Shown in pieces: positions 20,866-29,701 of a stretch of 64,000 bases of DNA (position 1 is the stretch's first letter; every line of letters starts with the position of its first letter). A program made the position numbers and the translations under genes. Source of the stretch: Candidatus Cacconaster scatequi (GTDB lineage: Bacteria; Bacteroidota; Bacteroidia; Bacteroidales; UBA932); the NCBI GenBank assembly GCA_018065305.1, contig JAGHTO010000008.1, forward strand, positions 1 to 64,000, given 5' to 3'. The notes under the pieces were generated by a model, which ran no database searches, was not told the origin of the DNA, and saw only the letters and a list, made by a program, of their open reading frames with translations.

Positions 20866-20907
20866 AAAGAAAAGAAGGACAGCCGTTAGGTTGTCCTTCT
20901 TTTCTTT
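20866..20907. terminator. Terminator of tRNA-Gly
   Basis: A perfect 16-bp stem (AAAGAAAAGAAGGACA against TGTCCTTCTTTTCTTT) with a 10-nt loop begins 2 nt beyond the tRNA 3' end on the minus strand. Confidence 0.85.
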
Positions 20908-20908
20908 G

Positions 20909-20981
<73 letters not shown>

Positions 20982-20993
20982 ATAACGGGATGA

Positions 20994-21024
20994 CAAAGGT
21001 ACGAACAATTTTCTTATCTGCAAA
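20994..21024 (-). promoter_or_regulatory. Promoter of tRNA-Gly
   Basis: On the minus strand TTTG (21021-21024), a 19-nt spacer and TACCTTTG (20994-21001) fit the Bacteroidota consensus, 12 nt before the tRNA 5' end. Confidence 0.75.
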
Positions 21025-21095
21025 TTTTTTGTCAAAAAGATTGTCAACCTCTTCTTTGTTGATAAGTAAATATGTGGAATTCGCCTTCATTTCGC

Positions 21096-21103
21096 TACCT
21101 TTG
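21096..21103 (+). promoter_or_regulatory. -7 element of the purine operon
   Basis: TACCTTTG, a perfect TAnnTTTG, 21 nt before the purC1 ATG. The -33 box is weak and the leader is too short for a purine riboswitch, so regulation, if any, would act at the promoter. Confidence 0.65.
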
Positions 21104-21124
21104 GGTTTTAAAAATCACATAGCG

Positions 21125-21808
21125 ATGAAACTTGTCTACACTGGAAAAACCAAGGATGTATTTGCCCTGGAAAACGGGAACTATCTATTGAAATTCAAGG
21201 ATGACTGCACAGGGAAAGACGGAGTGTTCGACCCGGGTGAGAACTCAGTCGGTCTGACAATCGAAGGCGTCGGGGACGTGAATCTCCGTATGTCCATCTA
21301 TTTCTTCGAAAAAATCAATGCCGCAGGCATTCGCACCCACTATGTAAACGCGAACCTGAAAGACACCACGATGGAAGTCCTTCCTGCAAAGGTGTTCGGG
21401 CACGGACTCGAGGTTATTTGCCGCCACAAGGCTGTGGGAAGTTTCAGACGCCGCTACGGTGAGTACATCGAAGAGGGTGCCGACCTCCCCGCATACGTGG
21501 AGACGACCTTCAAGAATGACGAAAAGGGTGACCCCCTTGTAACGAAAGACGGACTGGTCGTCCTCGGCGTAATGACCGAGCAGCAATATGACGACATCAA
21601 GGCCATGACCCAGAAAATCACGCAGATAGTGGCCGATGACCTGAAAGCCAAAGGTCTTGTCCTATATGACATCAAGTTCGAATTCGGCTACGACCCGAAA
21701 GGAAACGTAATGCTGATTGACGAAATCGCCTCCGGTAATATGAGGGTCTACAAGGATGGAAAATATATCGACCCGATGACTTTGTCAAAACTGTTCTTCG
21801 CAAAATAG
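21125..21808 (+). CDS. purC: SAICAR synthetase, Firmicutes-like subtype (first PurC)
   Basis: Adds aspartate to CAIR with ATP to give SAICAR (purine step 7). The 227-residue protein has the glycine-rich start [35 protein letters not shown], the [10 protein letters not shown] segment and the catalytic region [16 protein letters not shown]. In place of the usual DEISPDxSR it has DEIASGNMR, the form I associate with clostridial PurC proteins, and [14 protein letters not shown] at the loop where the second copy has KDDTSAFDG. So it belongs to a different PurC subfamily from the copy at 26038. ATG 21125 is chosen over a much longer frame because homology starts there. First gene of the purine operon, 5 nt before purE. 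Confidence 0.85.
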   Translation: MKLVYTGKTKDVFALENGNYLLKFKDDCTGKDGVFDPGENSVGLTIEGVGDVNLRMSIYFFEKINAAGIRTHYVNANLKDTTMEVLPAKVFGHGLEVICRHKAVGSFRRRYGEYIEEGADLPAYVETTFKNDEKGDPLVTKDGLVVLGVMTEQQYDDIKAMTQKITQIVADDLKAKGLVLYDIKFEFGYDPKGNVMLIDEIASGNMRVYKDGKYIDPMTLSKLFFAK

Positions 21809-21813
21809 CCTGT

Positions 21814-22281
21814 ATGAAAGTCGGTATAGTAATGGGGTCCACCAGCGACCTCGACGTAATGTCCGCCGCCTTCACGACTCTTGAGGAGTTCGGCATACCA
21901 TACGAGAAACGTGTCATCAGCGCCCACAGGGCCCCCGCTCTTCTAAGCGAATGGGCCTCCACCGCAAAAAGCAGGGACATTGACATAATAATAGCGGGAG
22001 CCGGCGGAGCGGCACATCTGCCAGGAGTCACTGCGGCAATGACAACCCTCCCGGTGATAGGAGTCCCTATTTCGGGGAAGGCGTTCGGAGGGCTTGATTC
22101 CCTTCTGTCGATGGTTCAGATGCCTTCCGGTATTCCGGTCGCCACGGTGGCCGTGAACGGAGCGAAAAATGCCGCGCTTCTCGCCGTCTCCATAATAGCG
22201 TTGAGCGACAGGGAGGTATCGGAAAAACTCGACAATTTCAGAAAAGTACAGACTGAAAAGATAGTTCAGACACAAATATAG
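21814..22281 (+). CDS. purE: N5-CAIR mutase PurE, class I
   Basis: Rearranges N5-carboxyaminoimidazole ribonucleotide to CAIR. The 155-residue protein has the substrate loops [42 protein letters not shown] and [21 protein letters not shown], all of the class I type that normally uses the product of PurK. No purK lies in the window; it is either elsewhere or replaced by high ambient CO2, which is plausible for a gut organism but not shown here. Co-transcribed with purC1 and purL. Confidence 0.93.
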   Translation: MKVGIVMGSTSDLDVMSAAFTTLEEFGIPYEKRVISAHRAPALLSEWASTAKSRDIDIIIAGAGGAAHLPGVTAAMTTLPVIGVPISGKAFGGLDSLLSMVQMPSGIPVATVAVNGAKNAALLAVSIIALSDREVSEKLDNFRKVQTEKIVQTQI

Positions 22282-22292
22282 AGGAATAAGCA

Positions 22293-25200
22293 ATGGCGCA
22301 TAACCGTGTTTTTGTAGAGAAGTTTTCGGAATTTCAGGTGGAGGCAAGAAGCCTTCTGACAGAACTGAACGAAAACCTCTCATTGAATCTTCATTCCCTC
22401 AGGTTGCTCAATGTCTATGACCTTGAAGGATTTTCCAAAGAACTTCTGGAAAAATGCAGATATTCCGTCTTCGGTGAGATTGTCACGGACAGCGTGACGG
22501 AGGATTTTCCTCTCGACGGCAAAAAATATCTCGCAGTGGAGTTCATCCCGGGCCAGTTTGACCAGCGGGCCAGTTCCGCCGAGGACTGCGTGAGGCTCAT
22601 CGATCCTGAAGCAAAGATACGCATCAGGAGTTCCCGACTTTATCTCTTTGACGACAACGTGACGGAAAAGGAAATCGCGGCGATACGGCACTATCTCATC
22701 AATGCCGTGGAAGCACGCGAGAAAGATCTCTCGAAACTTGATTTCAACGACAATGCAGAGATACAGCCCATTGCCGTGCTGAACGGCTTTACGGAAATGA
22801 ATGAGGAGGAATTCCCGTCATTCTGCAAGAAATGGGGACTGGCGATGAATGCCGACGACCTTGCCGAAGTGGTCAGATATTTCCGCGAAGAGAAACGCAA
22901 CCCGACGGAAACGGAACTCAGGATTCTGGACACCTACTGGAGCGACCATTGCCGCCACACAACCTTCAATTCCGAGATAACCGAACTGAAGATAGATCCG
23001 AGTTTCATCAGTCCGGACATCGAATGTACCCTGAAAGATTTTCAGGAAATCAGAAAAGAACTTGGCAGGGAAAGCAAAAGCCTGTGCCTGATGGAGATAG
23101 CGACGATTGGCGCACGCTGGTTGAAGAAGAAAGGCCTTCTGGACGACCTTGAGCAGAGCGAAGAAAACAATGCGTGCAGCGTCTTCATCGACGTGGACGT
23201 GGACGGGAAAATGGAGAAATGGCTTCTCCAGTTCAAGAACGAAACTCATAACCACCCCACTGAAATCGAACCCTTCGGCGGAGCCAGCACCTGTCTGGGC
23301 GGAGCCATCAGAGACCCTCTGTCAGGTCGTGCATACGTCTATCAGGCAATGCGCGTCACCGGTGCGGGAGACATTTACAAACCGGTCTCAGAAACCCGGG
23401 CCGGCAAACTTCCCCAAAGGATTATCAGCCGCAAGGCCGCTGCCGGTTATTCCAGCTACGGCAACCAGATAGGCCTTGCCACAACCCACGTGAGAGAAAT
23501 ATATCACGAAGGATATACGGCAAAGAGGCTTGAGGTCGGAGCAGTCGTAGGAGCGGTGAAGGCAAGCGACGTAAGGAGGGAAAGTCCGGTTCCCGGCGAC
23601 GTGATACTTCTCCTCGGAGGACGCACGGGCAGGGACGGAATCGGCGGAGCCACCGGCTCCTCGAAGGAACATACGGAAGCCTCCCTCGAGACCTGCGGGA
23701 GCGAGGTCCAGAAAGGCAACGCACCCGAAGAGCGCAAGCTCCAGCATCTTTTCCGCAAGAGGGAGGTGACCTCTCTCATCAAGAAATCAAACGATTTCGG
23801 AGCGGGAGGAGTCAGCGTGGCTATCGGTGAACTCGCGGATGGTCTCGACATCTATCTCGACAGGGTTCCTGTCAAATATAAAGGACTGAACACCACCGAA
23901 CTGGCAGTAAGCGAGTCCCAGGAGAGAATGGCCGTGGTAATCGAAGCCTCCGACAGAGAGAAATTCGAGGAACTCTGCCGGCAGGAGAACGTGGAGGTCA
24001 CATACGTGGCCGACGTGACGGACAGAGGGAGAATGAGACTCTTCTATCACGGTGCCGCAATGGCTGACCTCAGCCGCAAATTCATCGACAGCGCAGGCGC
24101 CAGACACTACTGCAAGGCAACCGTAGGGGCCGTGGAAGAGAAGAATCCGTTCAAGAACACCCTTGCCAAAGGAAAAACGACCGCGGAAAAGATGGCTTCC
24201 CTCCTTTCCTCACCGAACGTCACTTCTCAGAAGGGACTGATAGAGATGTTCGACTCCACCATCGGGCGGTCTACGGTACTGATGCCCTACGGCGGATTTA
24301 TGCAGGATACGGAGACGCAGGTCTCCATCCAGAAAATCCCTACGGACGGCTACACCGACACCGCTTCCGTGATGGCTTTCGGCTTCAATCCCGAAATTTC
24401 TTCCTGGAGTCCGTATCACGGTGCCGCATACTCCGTGGTCGAAGCCTGCAGCAAGGTTGTCGCCTCAGGCGCTGACTGGTCCGGAATGCGCTTTTCATAT
24501 CAGGAATATTTCGAAAGGATGACAAGCGACCCCCACAGCTGGGGCAAGCCGCTGGCAGCCCTGTTGGGAGCCCTCAAGATGCAGAAGGAATTCGGTCTGC
24601 CCTCAATCGGAGGAAAGGACTCGATGAGCGGCACTTTCGAGGACATCAGCGTCCCTCCCACCCTGATAGCGTTCGGCATCACGACCACAAATGCGGGAAA
24701 GGTCATATCCCCGGAGATGAAAGAGGCAGGGAACAGTCTCTACCTTATAAAACACACTCCCCTGTCCAACCGGATGCCCGACGTTGAACAGCTGAAGAAG
24801 AACTGGAACTTCATACACGGGAAGATTGCGGAAGGCACGATAGTTTCCGCCTGGGCCTCAGGATTCGGTGGAGTTGCCGAAGGTCTGGCAAAGGCATCTT
24901 TCGGCAACTGCTTCGGTTTCGACGTCAAACTTCCCGAGGAAGATCTCTTTGACACGCCCTGCGGATCAATCCTTGTGGAGACCTCCGGAAAGTTGGCCTA
25001 CGAAAATGCCGTCCTGCTTGGTACGGTGACTGACGGAGAGGACGGGAAATGCTTCATAAACGGCGAATCTCTTGATCTCGACGAATTATACAGAGCCAAC
25101 ACCGCCCCGTTCTGCAAGGTCTACCCCTCAACGGCGAAGGCATCCCACGACAAAATCGCTCCCGCCGGCATCAAAGCCGCTGCAAAAGAGGGAAACGGCA

Positions 25201-26030
25201 CGCATCCCTACAGGTTCTCCCCTGTCACCCGTCCGAAAGTGTACATTCCTGTCTTCCCCGGCTCGAACTGTGATTACGACACGGCCAAGGCCTTCCGGAA
25301 GGCCGGAGCGGAAGTCACTACCGGCGTATTCTGCAATCTGACGGGGGATGACGTGCTCCGTTCCACGGAGGAAATGTGCCGGCAGATTGATTCCTGCCAC
25401 ATCCTCGCCCTGTGCGGAGGTTTCTCTCTCGGTGACGAGCCTGACGGAAGCGCGAAATTCATCGCATCCGTCCTCAGAAGCGGGCCTGTAGCCAAATCCA
25501 TAGAGAATCTGCTGGAAAGGGACGGTCTTATACTGGGAATATGCAACGGATTCCAGGCTTTGATAAAGAGCGGTCTTCTGCCCTTCGGCAAACCGGGAAG
25601 CGTGACAGGAGAATCCCCAACCCTTTTCCGCAACGACATAAACAGACATATCTCGCAGATTGTCACCACAAAAGTAGCAAGCGTGGCATCTCCCTGGCTT
25701 GCAGGGCTTGAAATCGGGCAGATTCACCGCGTTGCCGTCAGCCACGGCGAAGGCAAATTCGTGGTGTCGGAGGAACTTGCCCGCAAACTCTTCGAAAACG
25801 GGCAGGTAGCGTTCCAGTATGCGGACCCCGTCACTGAAGAACCGACGATGGAATCCCCCTACAACCCCAACGGTTCATATTACGCCATAGAAGGCATCAT
25901 CAGTCCCGACGGACATATTCTTGGAAAGATGGGGCACAGCGAGCGCTACGAACGCAACATTTTCAAGAACATCCTCGGCGACTGCGATCAGAAACTCTTT
26001 GAAAACGCTGTCAAATATTTTGTCAAATAA
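22293..26030 (+). CDS. purL: FGAM synthetase, long single-chain PurL
   Basis: Converts FGAR, glutamine and ATP to FGAM. At 1245 residues this is the large form in which the N-terminal domain, two PurM-like synthetase halves and the glutaminase are in one chain (in Firmicutes they are PurS, PurL and PurQ). The N-terminal domain is short, then the synthetase with FNSEITEL..., HNHPTEIEPFGGASTCLGGAIRD and GGRTGRDGIGGATGSS; the C-terminal class I glutaminase starts near residue 985 (VYIPVFPGSNCDYDTAK) and keeps its nucleophile in LGICNGFQALI and the His/Glu pair in GHSERYE. All active-site motifs of the glutaminase look intact, in contrast to PurF in the same operon. Confidence 0.95.
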   Translation: MAHNRVFVEKFSEFQVEARSLLTELNENLSLNLHSLRLLNVYDLEGFSKELLEKCRYSVFGEIVTDSVTEDFPLDGKKYLAVEFIPGQFDQRASSAEDCVRLIDPEAKIRIRSSRLYLFDDNVTEKEIAAIRHYLINAVEAREKDLSKLDFNDNAEIQPIAVLNGFTEMNEEEFPSFCKKWGLAMNADDLAEVVRYFREEKRNPTETELRILDTYWSDHCRHTTFNSEITELKIDPSFISPDIECTLKDFQEIRKELGRESKSLCLMEIATIGARWLKKKGLLDDLEQSEENNACSVFIDVDVDGKMEKWLLQFKNETHNHPTEIEPFGGASTCLGGAIRDPLSGRAYVYQAMRVTGAGDIYKPVSETRAGKLPQRIISRKAAAGYSSYGNQIGLATTHVREIYHEGYTAKRLEVGAVVGAVKASDVRRESPVPGDVILLLGGRTGRDGIGGATGSSKEHTEASLETCGSEVQKGNAPEERKLQHLFRKREVTSLIKKSNDFGAGGVSVAIGELADGLDIYLDRVPVKYKGLNTTELAVSESQERMAVVIEASDREKFEELCRQENVEVTYVADVTDRGRMRLFYHGAAMADLSRKFIDSAGARHYCKATVGAVEEKNPFKNTLAKGKTTAEKMASLLSSPNVTSQKGLIEMFDSTIGRSTVLMPYGGFMQDTETQVSIQKIPTDGYTDTASVMAFGFNPEISSWSPYHGAAYSVVEACSKVVASGADWSGMRFSYQEYFERMTSDPHSWGKPLAALLGALKMQKEFGLPSIGGKDSMSGTFEDISVPPTLIAFGITTTNAGKVISPEMKEAGNSLYLIKHTPLSNRMPDVEQLKKNWNFIHGKIAEGTIVSAWASGFGGVAEGLAKASFGNCFGFDVKLPEEDLFDTPCGSILVETSGKLAYENAVLLGTVTDGEDGKCFINGESLDLDELYRANTAPFCKVYPSTAKASHDKIAPAGIKAAAKEGNGTHPYRFSPVTRPKVYIPVFPGSNCDYDTAKAFRKAGAEVTTGVFCNLTGDDVLRSTEEMCRQIDSCHILALCGGFSLGDEPDGSAKFIASVLRSGPVAKSIENLLERDGLILGICNGFQALIKSGLLPFGKPGSVTGESPTLFRNDINRHISQIVTTKVASVASPWLAGLEIGQIHRVAVSHGEGKFVVSEELARKLFENGQVAFQYADPVTEEPTMESPYNPNGSYYAIEGIISPDGHILGKMGHSERYERNIFKNILGDCDQKLFENAVKYFVK

Positions 26031-26037
26031 GAATCTG

Positions 26038-26757
26038 ATGGAAAAACTGATTTTTGACGGAAAAGAGAAACAACTCTTCAAAACTGACGACCCGAAAGTC
26101 GTGCTCCTCAAATACAAGGATGACACCTCCGCTTTCGACGGAATCAAGCGGGCCGTCTTTCCCGGCAAGGGAGTTCTGAACTGCAAGATATCCGCTCTGA
26201 TATTCAAGGCCCTGGAGAAGAACGGGATTCCCACCCATTACATCGGCCCTGCAGGAGAGGATTCCCAGTTCTGCAAAAAATGCAAGATTATACCGCTTTA
26301 CGTGATAGTCAGGAACTACATAACGGGAACCACCGCCGACCTGCTCGGTCTGGAATACGGCTTCAAGCCCAGGAACGTGGTCTATGAACTGCGCTATGAC
26401 AATGTGGGCCTCTCCAAACCGCTGATAAACGACCATCACGCGGTCGCCCTCAAGATTGTCACATATCAGGAACTTGAGACCATCTATGACATTGTCGGAA
26501 GAGCCAACAAGGTTCTTGTCAACATTTTCCACAAGGCGGGCATCAAACTCGTGGATTACCGCGTAAAACTGGGATACGCACCTGACGGCACAATAATACT
26601 GGCCGATGAAATCAGTCCGGATACAAGCCGTCTGTGGGACGAGGCCACCGGGGAATGTCTGGACAAAGACCGCTTCCGCCACGACCTTGGCTACATCTGT
26701 GACAACTACCAAATCGTACTTGACAGAATAACAAATATCTTGGAGGGCAAAAAATGA
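26038..26757 (+). CDS. purC: SAICAR synthetase, standard subtype (second PurC)
   Basis: Same reaction as the first PurC. The 239-residue protein has the classical motifs: FDGKEKQLFKTDDP, LKYKDDTSAFDGIKR, VRNYITGTTADLLG, LVDYRVKLGY and LADEISPDTSRLWDE. Pairwise similarity with the copy at 21125 appears limited to these core motifs. It lies 7 nt after purL and overlaps purF by ATGA, so it is translated with them. Both copies look catalytically complete; why the operon carries two is unclear. Confidence 0.93.
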   Translation: MEKLIFDGKEKQLFKTDDPKVVLLKYKDDTSAFDGIKRAVFPGKGVLNCKISALIFKALEKNGIPTHYIGPAGEDSQFCKKCKIIPLYVIVRNYITGTTADLLGLEYGFKPRNVVYELRYDNVGLSKPLINDHHAVALKIVTYQELETIYDIVGRANKVLVNIFHKAGIKLVDYRVKLGYAPDGTIILADEISPDTSRLWDEATGECLDKDRFRHDLGYICDNYQIVLDRITNILEGKK

Positions 26758-28103
26758 GCGTTTTCGGAGCATACGGAGTTCAGAACCTGCCGTCCGTCCT
26801 CTATTACGGACTTCACGCCCTTCAGCACAGAGGTCAGGAGGGAGCCGGCATCGTCACCTTCACGGAAGAGGGCGATTCCTTCCGCCAGAGAGGCCTGGGT
26901 CTTGTTTCTGAAGTATTCAACGCCTCAAACCTGTCCAAACTGCAGGGAAACATAGGCATCGCCAGCGTACAGTACGCCAACAAGAACAAGGGAGGTCTGG
27001 ACAATGTCGAGCCCTATTTCTTCCACCACAAATACGGGGACTTCGCCATCGCCAACGACGGAGACCTCATCAACGGCAGCCAGATACAGAGTTATCTTCA
27101 GGACAAGGGAGCCCTTTTCCAGACATCAACCAACAGTGAGATTCTGGCCCAGCTGGTCAAGAAGGAGAGCAACAAGCCCCGTATCTGGCAGATAGTGGAC
27201 ACCCTCAATATGATGGAGGGGGGATTCTCATTCCTGATAATGACCAAGAACAGAATCTATGCGTGCAGGGACAAATACGGCATCAAGCCTCTTGCCATCG
27301 GGAAACTTGATCAGGGATATGTGGTCAGCAGTGAAAGTTGCGCCTTCGACCTGACAGGGGCAACCTTCATCCGCGACGTTGAGCCCGGAGAAATCGTCAC
27401 AATCGATGCCCACGGCATCAGGAGCAACCGCTATTCTCAGTTCCAGCGTCACAAGCTCTGCGCAATGGAGTATATCTATCTGGCACGCCCCGACAGCGAC
27501 ATCGACGGATGCAACGTCCACGCATTCCGCAAGGAATCGGGCCGCAGGCTCTTCAGGGAATGTCCTGCGGAGGCGGATATCGTCGTAGGAGTTCCCGATT
27601 CAAGCCTGAGCGCCGCAATGGGGTACAGCGAAGAGAGCGGCATTCCCTACGAAATGGGGCTCATCAAGAACAAATATGTGGGACGCACCTTCATACAGCC
27701 TTCCCAGGATATGAGAGAGAGGGGTGTGAAGATGAAACTTTCCGCAATCCGCTCGATTGTCTCCGGGAAAAGGGTCGCCCTCATCGACGACTCCATAGTC
27801 AGGGGCACGACATCCATCAAAATCATCAGGATGCTCAGGGAAGCCGGCGCCACGGAAGTTCACGTGAGAATCGCCAGCCCCAAGATGACCTGTCCCTGCT
27901 ACTACGGGGTGGACACACCGACATTCGCGGAACTTCTCTGCTCGAACAGAAGCGTCGAGGAGGCGTGCGCGGCCATCGGAGCCGATTCTCTCGGTTTCCT
28001 CTCCCCGGAATCCACCATCGCATCCTGCTCCGGCAGGGAGGACCTGTGCCTCGCCTGTTTCACGGGGGAATATCCTACGTCACTCTATCATCACAAGAAA
28101 TAA
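26754..28103 (+). CDS. purF: Amidophosphoribosyltransferase PurF with degenerate glutaminase domain
   Basis: PurF makes 5-phosphoribosylamine from PRPP and ammonia released from glutamine. The PRTase half is canonical: the PRPP loop VALIDDSIVRGTTS, the flexible loop KYVGRTFIQPSQDMRERGVKMKL, and the three Cys regions for a 4Fe-4S cluster (LCAMEYIY, MTCPCYYG, EDLCLACFTG). The N-terminal glutaminase half keeps the fold (YYGLHALQHRGQEGAGI) but has lost its chemistry: the catalytic N-terminal Cys of CGVFG is missing (the chain starts MSVFG), the Arg of GHVRY is Gln73 (ASVQY), HNGNL is NDGDL, and the Asp of SDTE is Asn127 (TNSE). No upstream in-frame codons restore the Cys. 449 residues. It is likely ammonia-dependent or works with another glutaminase. 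Confidence 0.88.
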   Translation: MSVFGAYGVQNLPSVLYYGLHALQHRGQEGAGIVTFTEEGDSFRQRGLGLVSEVFNASNLSKLQGNIGIASVQYANKNKGGLDNVEPYFFHHKYGDFAIANDGDLINGSQIQSYLQDKGALFQTSTNSEILAQLVKKESNKPRIWQIVDTLNMMEGGFSFLIMTKNRIYACRDKYGIKPLAIGKLDQGYVVSSESCAFDLTGATFIRDVEPGEIVTIDAHGIRSNRYSQFQRHKLCAMEYIYLARPDSDIDGCNVHAFRKESGRRLFRECPAEADIVVGVPDSSLSAAMGYSEESGIPYEMGLIKNKYVGRTFIQPSQDMRERGVKMKLSAIRSIVSGKRVALIDDSIVRGTTSIKIIRMLREAGATEVHVRIASPKMTCPCYYGVDTPTFAELLCSNRSVEEACAAIGADSLGFLSPESTIASCSGREDLCLACFTGEYPTSLYHHKK

Positions 28104-28115
28104 ACACTTACAATT

Positions 28116-29141
28116 ATGGCCAAATCATACGAAAACGCAGGTGTCAACCTTGAAGCCGGATACGAAGTTGTCCGCCGCATCAAACAGCACGTGGCTTCCA
28201 CTGCACGCAAAGGTTCAATGGGAGGTATCGGTTCATTCGGAGGTATGTTCGACCTGGCATCCCTCGGACTGAAGGAACCCGTCCTTGTCAGCGGAACTGA
28301 CGGAGTCGGGACCAAACTCAAAATCGCTTTTGCGATGGACAAACACGATACTGTCGGTATCGATGCCGTGGCGATGTGTGTGAACGATGTCCTCGCCCAG
28401 GGAGCAGAACCTCTTATTTTTCTCGACTATGTGGCAATCGGACACAACGTCCCCGCAAAAGTTGAAGCTATTGTTGCCGGAGTGGCCGAAGGGTGCCGCC
28501 AGGCAGGTTGCGCCCTTGTGGGCGGCGAGACTGCTGAAATGCCCGGAATGTATTCCGACGGTGAATATGATATCGCCGGTTTCACCACGGGAGTGGTGGA
28601 GAAATCCAAACTGATAGACGGCAGCAAGGTTAAAGTGGGTGACGTTCTTGTGGGAATAGCATCGAGCGGCGTCCATTCAAACGGATTCAGCCTGGTCCGC
28701 AAAATAGTGGCCGACAAGGGATTGAGCTATCACAATAAAATTGAGGAGTTCGGAGGGAAGAGGCTTGGAGATGTTCTTCTCACCCCTACGAAAATCTATG
28801 TGAAACAGGTTCTTGAGGTGATCAGGAACTGTGATGTCCACGGAGTGGGGCACATTACCGGAGGCGGATTCGATGAAAACATACCCCGTCTCCTCCGGAA
28901 AGGGCAGGGTGTCACCATCAACGAAGGCAGCTGGGAGATTCTCCCCGTGTTCAGGGTTCTCGAGAAATGGGGCGGCGTTCCCCATCGTGAGATGTTCAAC
29001 ATCTTCAATATGGGCATAGGTATGGTGATAGCCCTTGACGCCGGAGAGGCAACACAGGCAATTGAAATACTGGAGGCCGCCGGAGAGAAGGCGTCCGTGA
29101 TAGGTCAGGTTATTTCCGGAGAAGGCGTAACTATATTGTAA
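28116..29141 (+). CDS. purM: AIR synthetase PurM
   Basis: ATP-dependent ring closure of FGAM to aminoimidazole ribonucleotide. The 341-residue protein has the conserved [47 protein letters not shown] (written here in two parts of the same strand-helix unit), [29 protein letters not shown] and [13 protein letters not shown]. It lies 12 nt after purF and its stop overlaps the purN start by one base. Confidence 0.95.
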   Translation: MAKSYENAGVNLEAGYEVVRRIKQHVASTARKGSMGGIGSFGGMFDLASLGLKEPVLVSGTDGVGTKLKIAFAMDKHDTVGIDAVAMCVNDVLAQGAEPLIFLDYVAIGHNVPAKVEAIVAGVAEGCRQAGCALVGGETAEMPGMYSDGEYDIAGFTTGVVEKSKLIDGSKVKVGDVLVGIASSGVHSNGFSLVRKIVADKGLSYHNKIEEFGGKRLGDVLLTPTKIYVKQVLEVIRNCDVHGVGHITGGGFDENIPRLLRKGQGVTINEGSWEILPVFRVLEKWGGVPHREMFNIFNMGIGMVIALDAGEATQAIEILEAAGEKASVIGQVISGEGVTIL

Positions 29142-29701
29142 TGAAGAATTTAGCAGTATTTGCCAGTGGCACCGGTACCAACTTCGAGGCCATTTCTGAC
29201 GCCTGTGCGGACGGACGTCTCGATGCAAGAGTCGCTGTCCTTGTATGTGACCACCCCGAAGCCCCGGTTGTGGGCAAGGCAGCCGCCAGAGGCATCCGTA
29301 TATTCGCGTTCAAGCCTAAGGATTACGAATCCAAGGCGGCATTCGAAACGGAAATCGCCGGTCTGCTTGATTCTCTGGAGATTGACCTTGTCTGTCTTGC
29401 CGGCTATATGAGAATTGTCGGAGATGTGCTGTTGAGCCGGTACGGAGGTCGCATCATAAACATCCATCCGTCGCTCCTTCCGGCGTTCAAGGGCGCACAC
29501 GCTGTCGAACAGGCATTTGAATACGGAGTCAAGGTATTCGGAGTATCGATTCACTACGTCGACCAGACGCTGGACGGAGGCCGCATCATCGCCCAGAGAG
29601 CATATGCATACGAAGGGGATGACATCGGGGAGGTAATCAGGATGGGACACGAGATAGAATATGAATTATATGTTGATACAATAAAAAAGATTTTGGAATG
29701 A
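29141..29701 (+). CDS. purN: GAR transformylase PurN
   Basis: Formylates glycinamide ribonucleotide using 10-formyl-THF. The 186-residue protein has the Rossmann-like start LAVFASGTGTNFEAI, the catalytic Asn/His segment INIHPSLLPAFKG (preceded by LAGYMRIV) and the catalytic Asp in YVDQTLDGGRIIAQ. Its start overlaps purM and its end overlaps purH by ATGA. Its formyl donor would come from the FolD half of the fused protein at the end of the operon. Confidence 0.95.
   Translation: MKNLAVFASGTGTNFEAISDACADGRLDARVAVLVCDHPEAPVVGKAAARGIRIFAFKPKDYESKAAFETEIAGLLDSLEIDLVCLAGYMRIVGDVLLSRYGGRIINIHPSLLPAFKGAHAVEQAFEYGVKVFGVSIHYVDQTLDGGRIIAQRAYAYEGDDIGEVIRMGHEIEYELYVDTIKKILE

Noticed and set aside
21061..21124. 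Possible purine riboswitch before purC1
   Set aside because: The leader after the -7 box is only about 20 nt; no room for an aptamer.
26754..26756. PurF missing its Cys because of a wrong start
   Set aside because: The upstream in-frame codons (L-G-G-Q-K) contain no Cys and lie inside purC2; other active-site residues are also changed.
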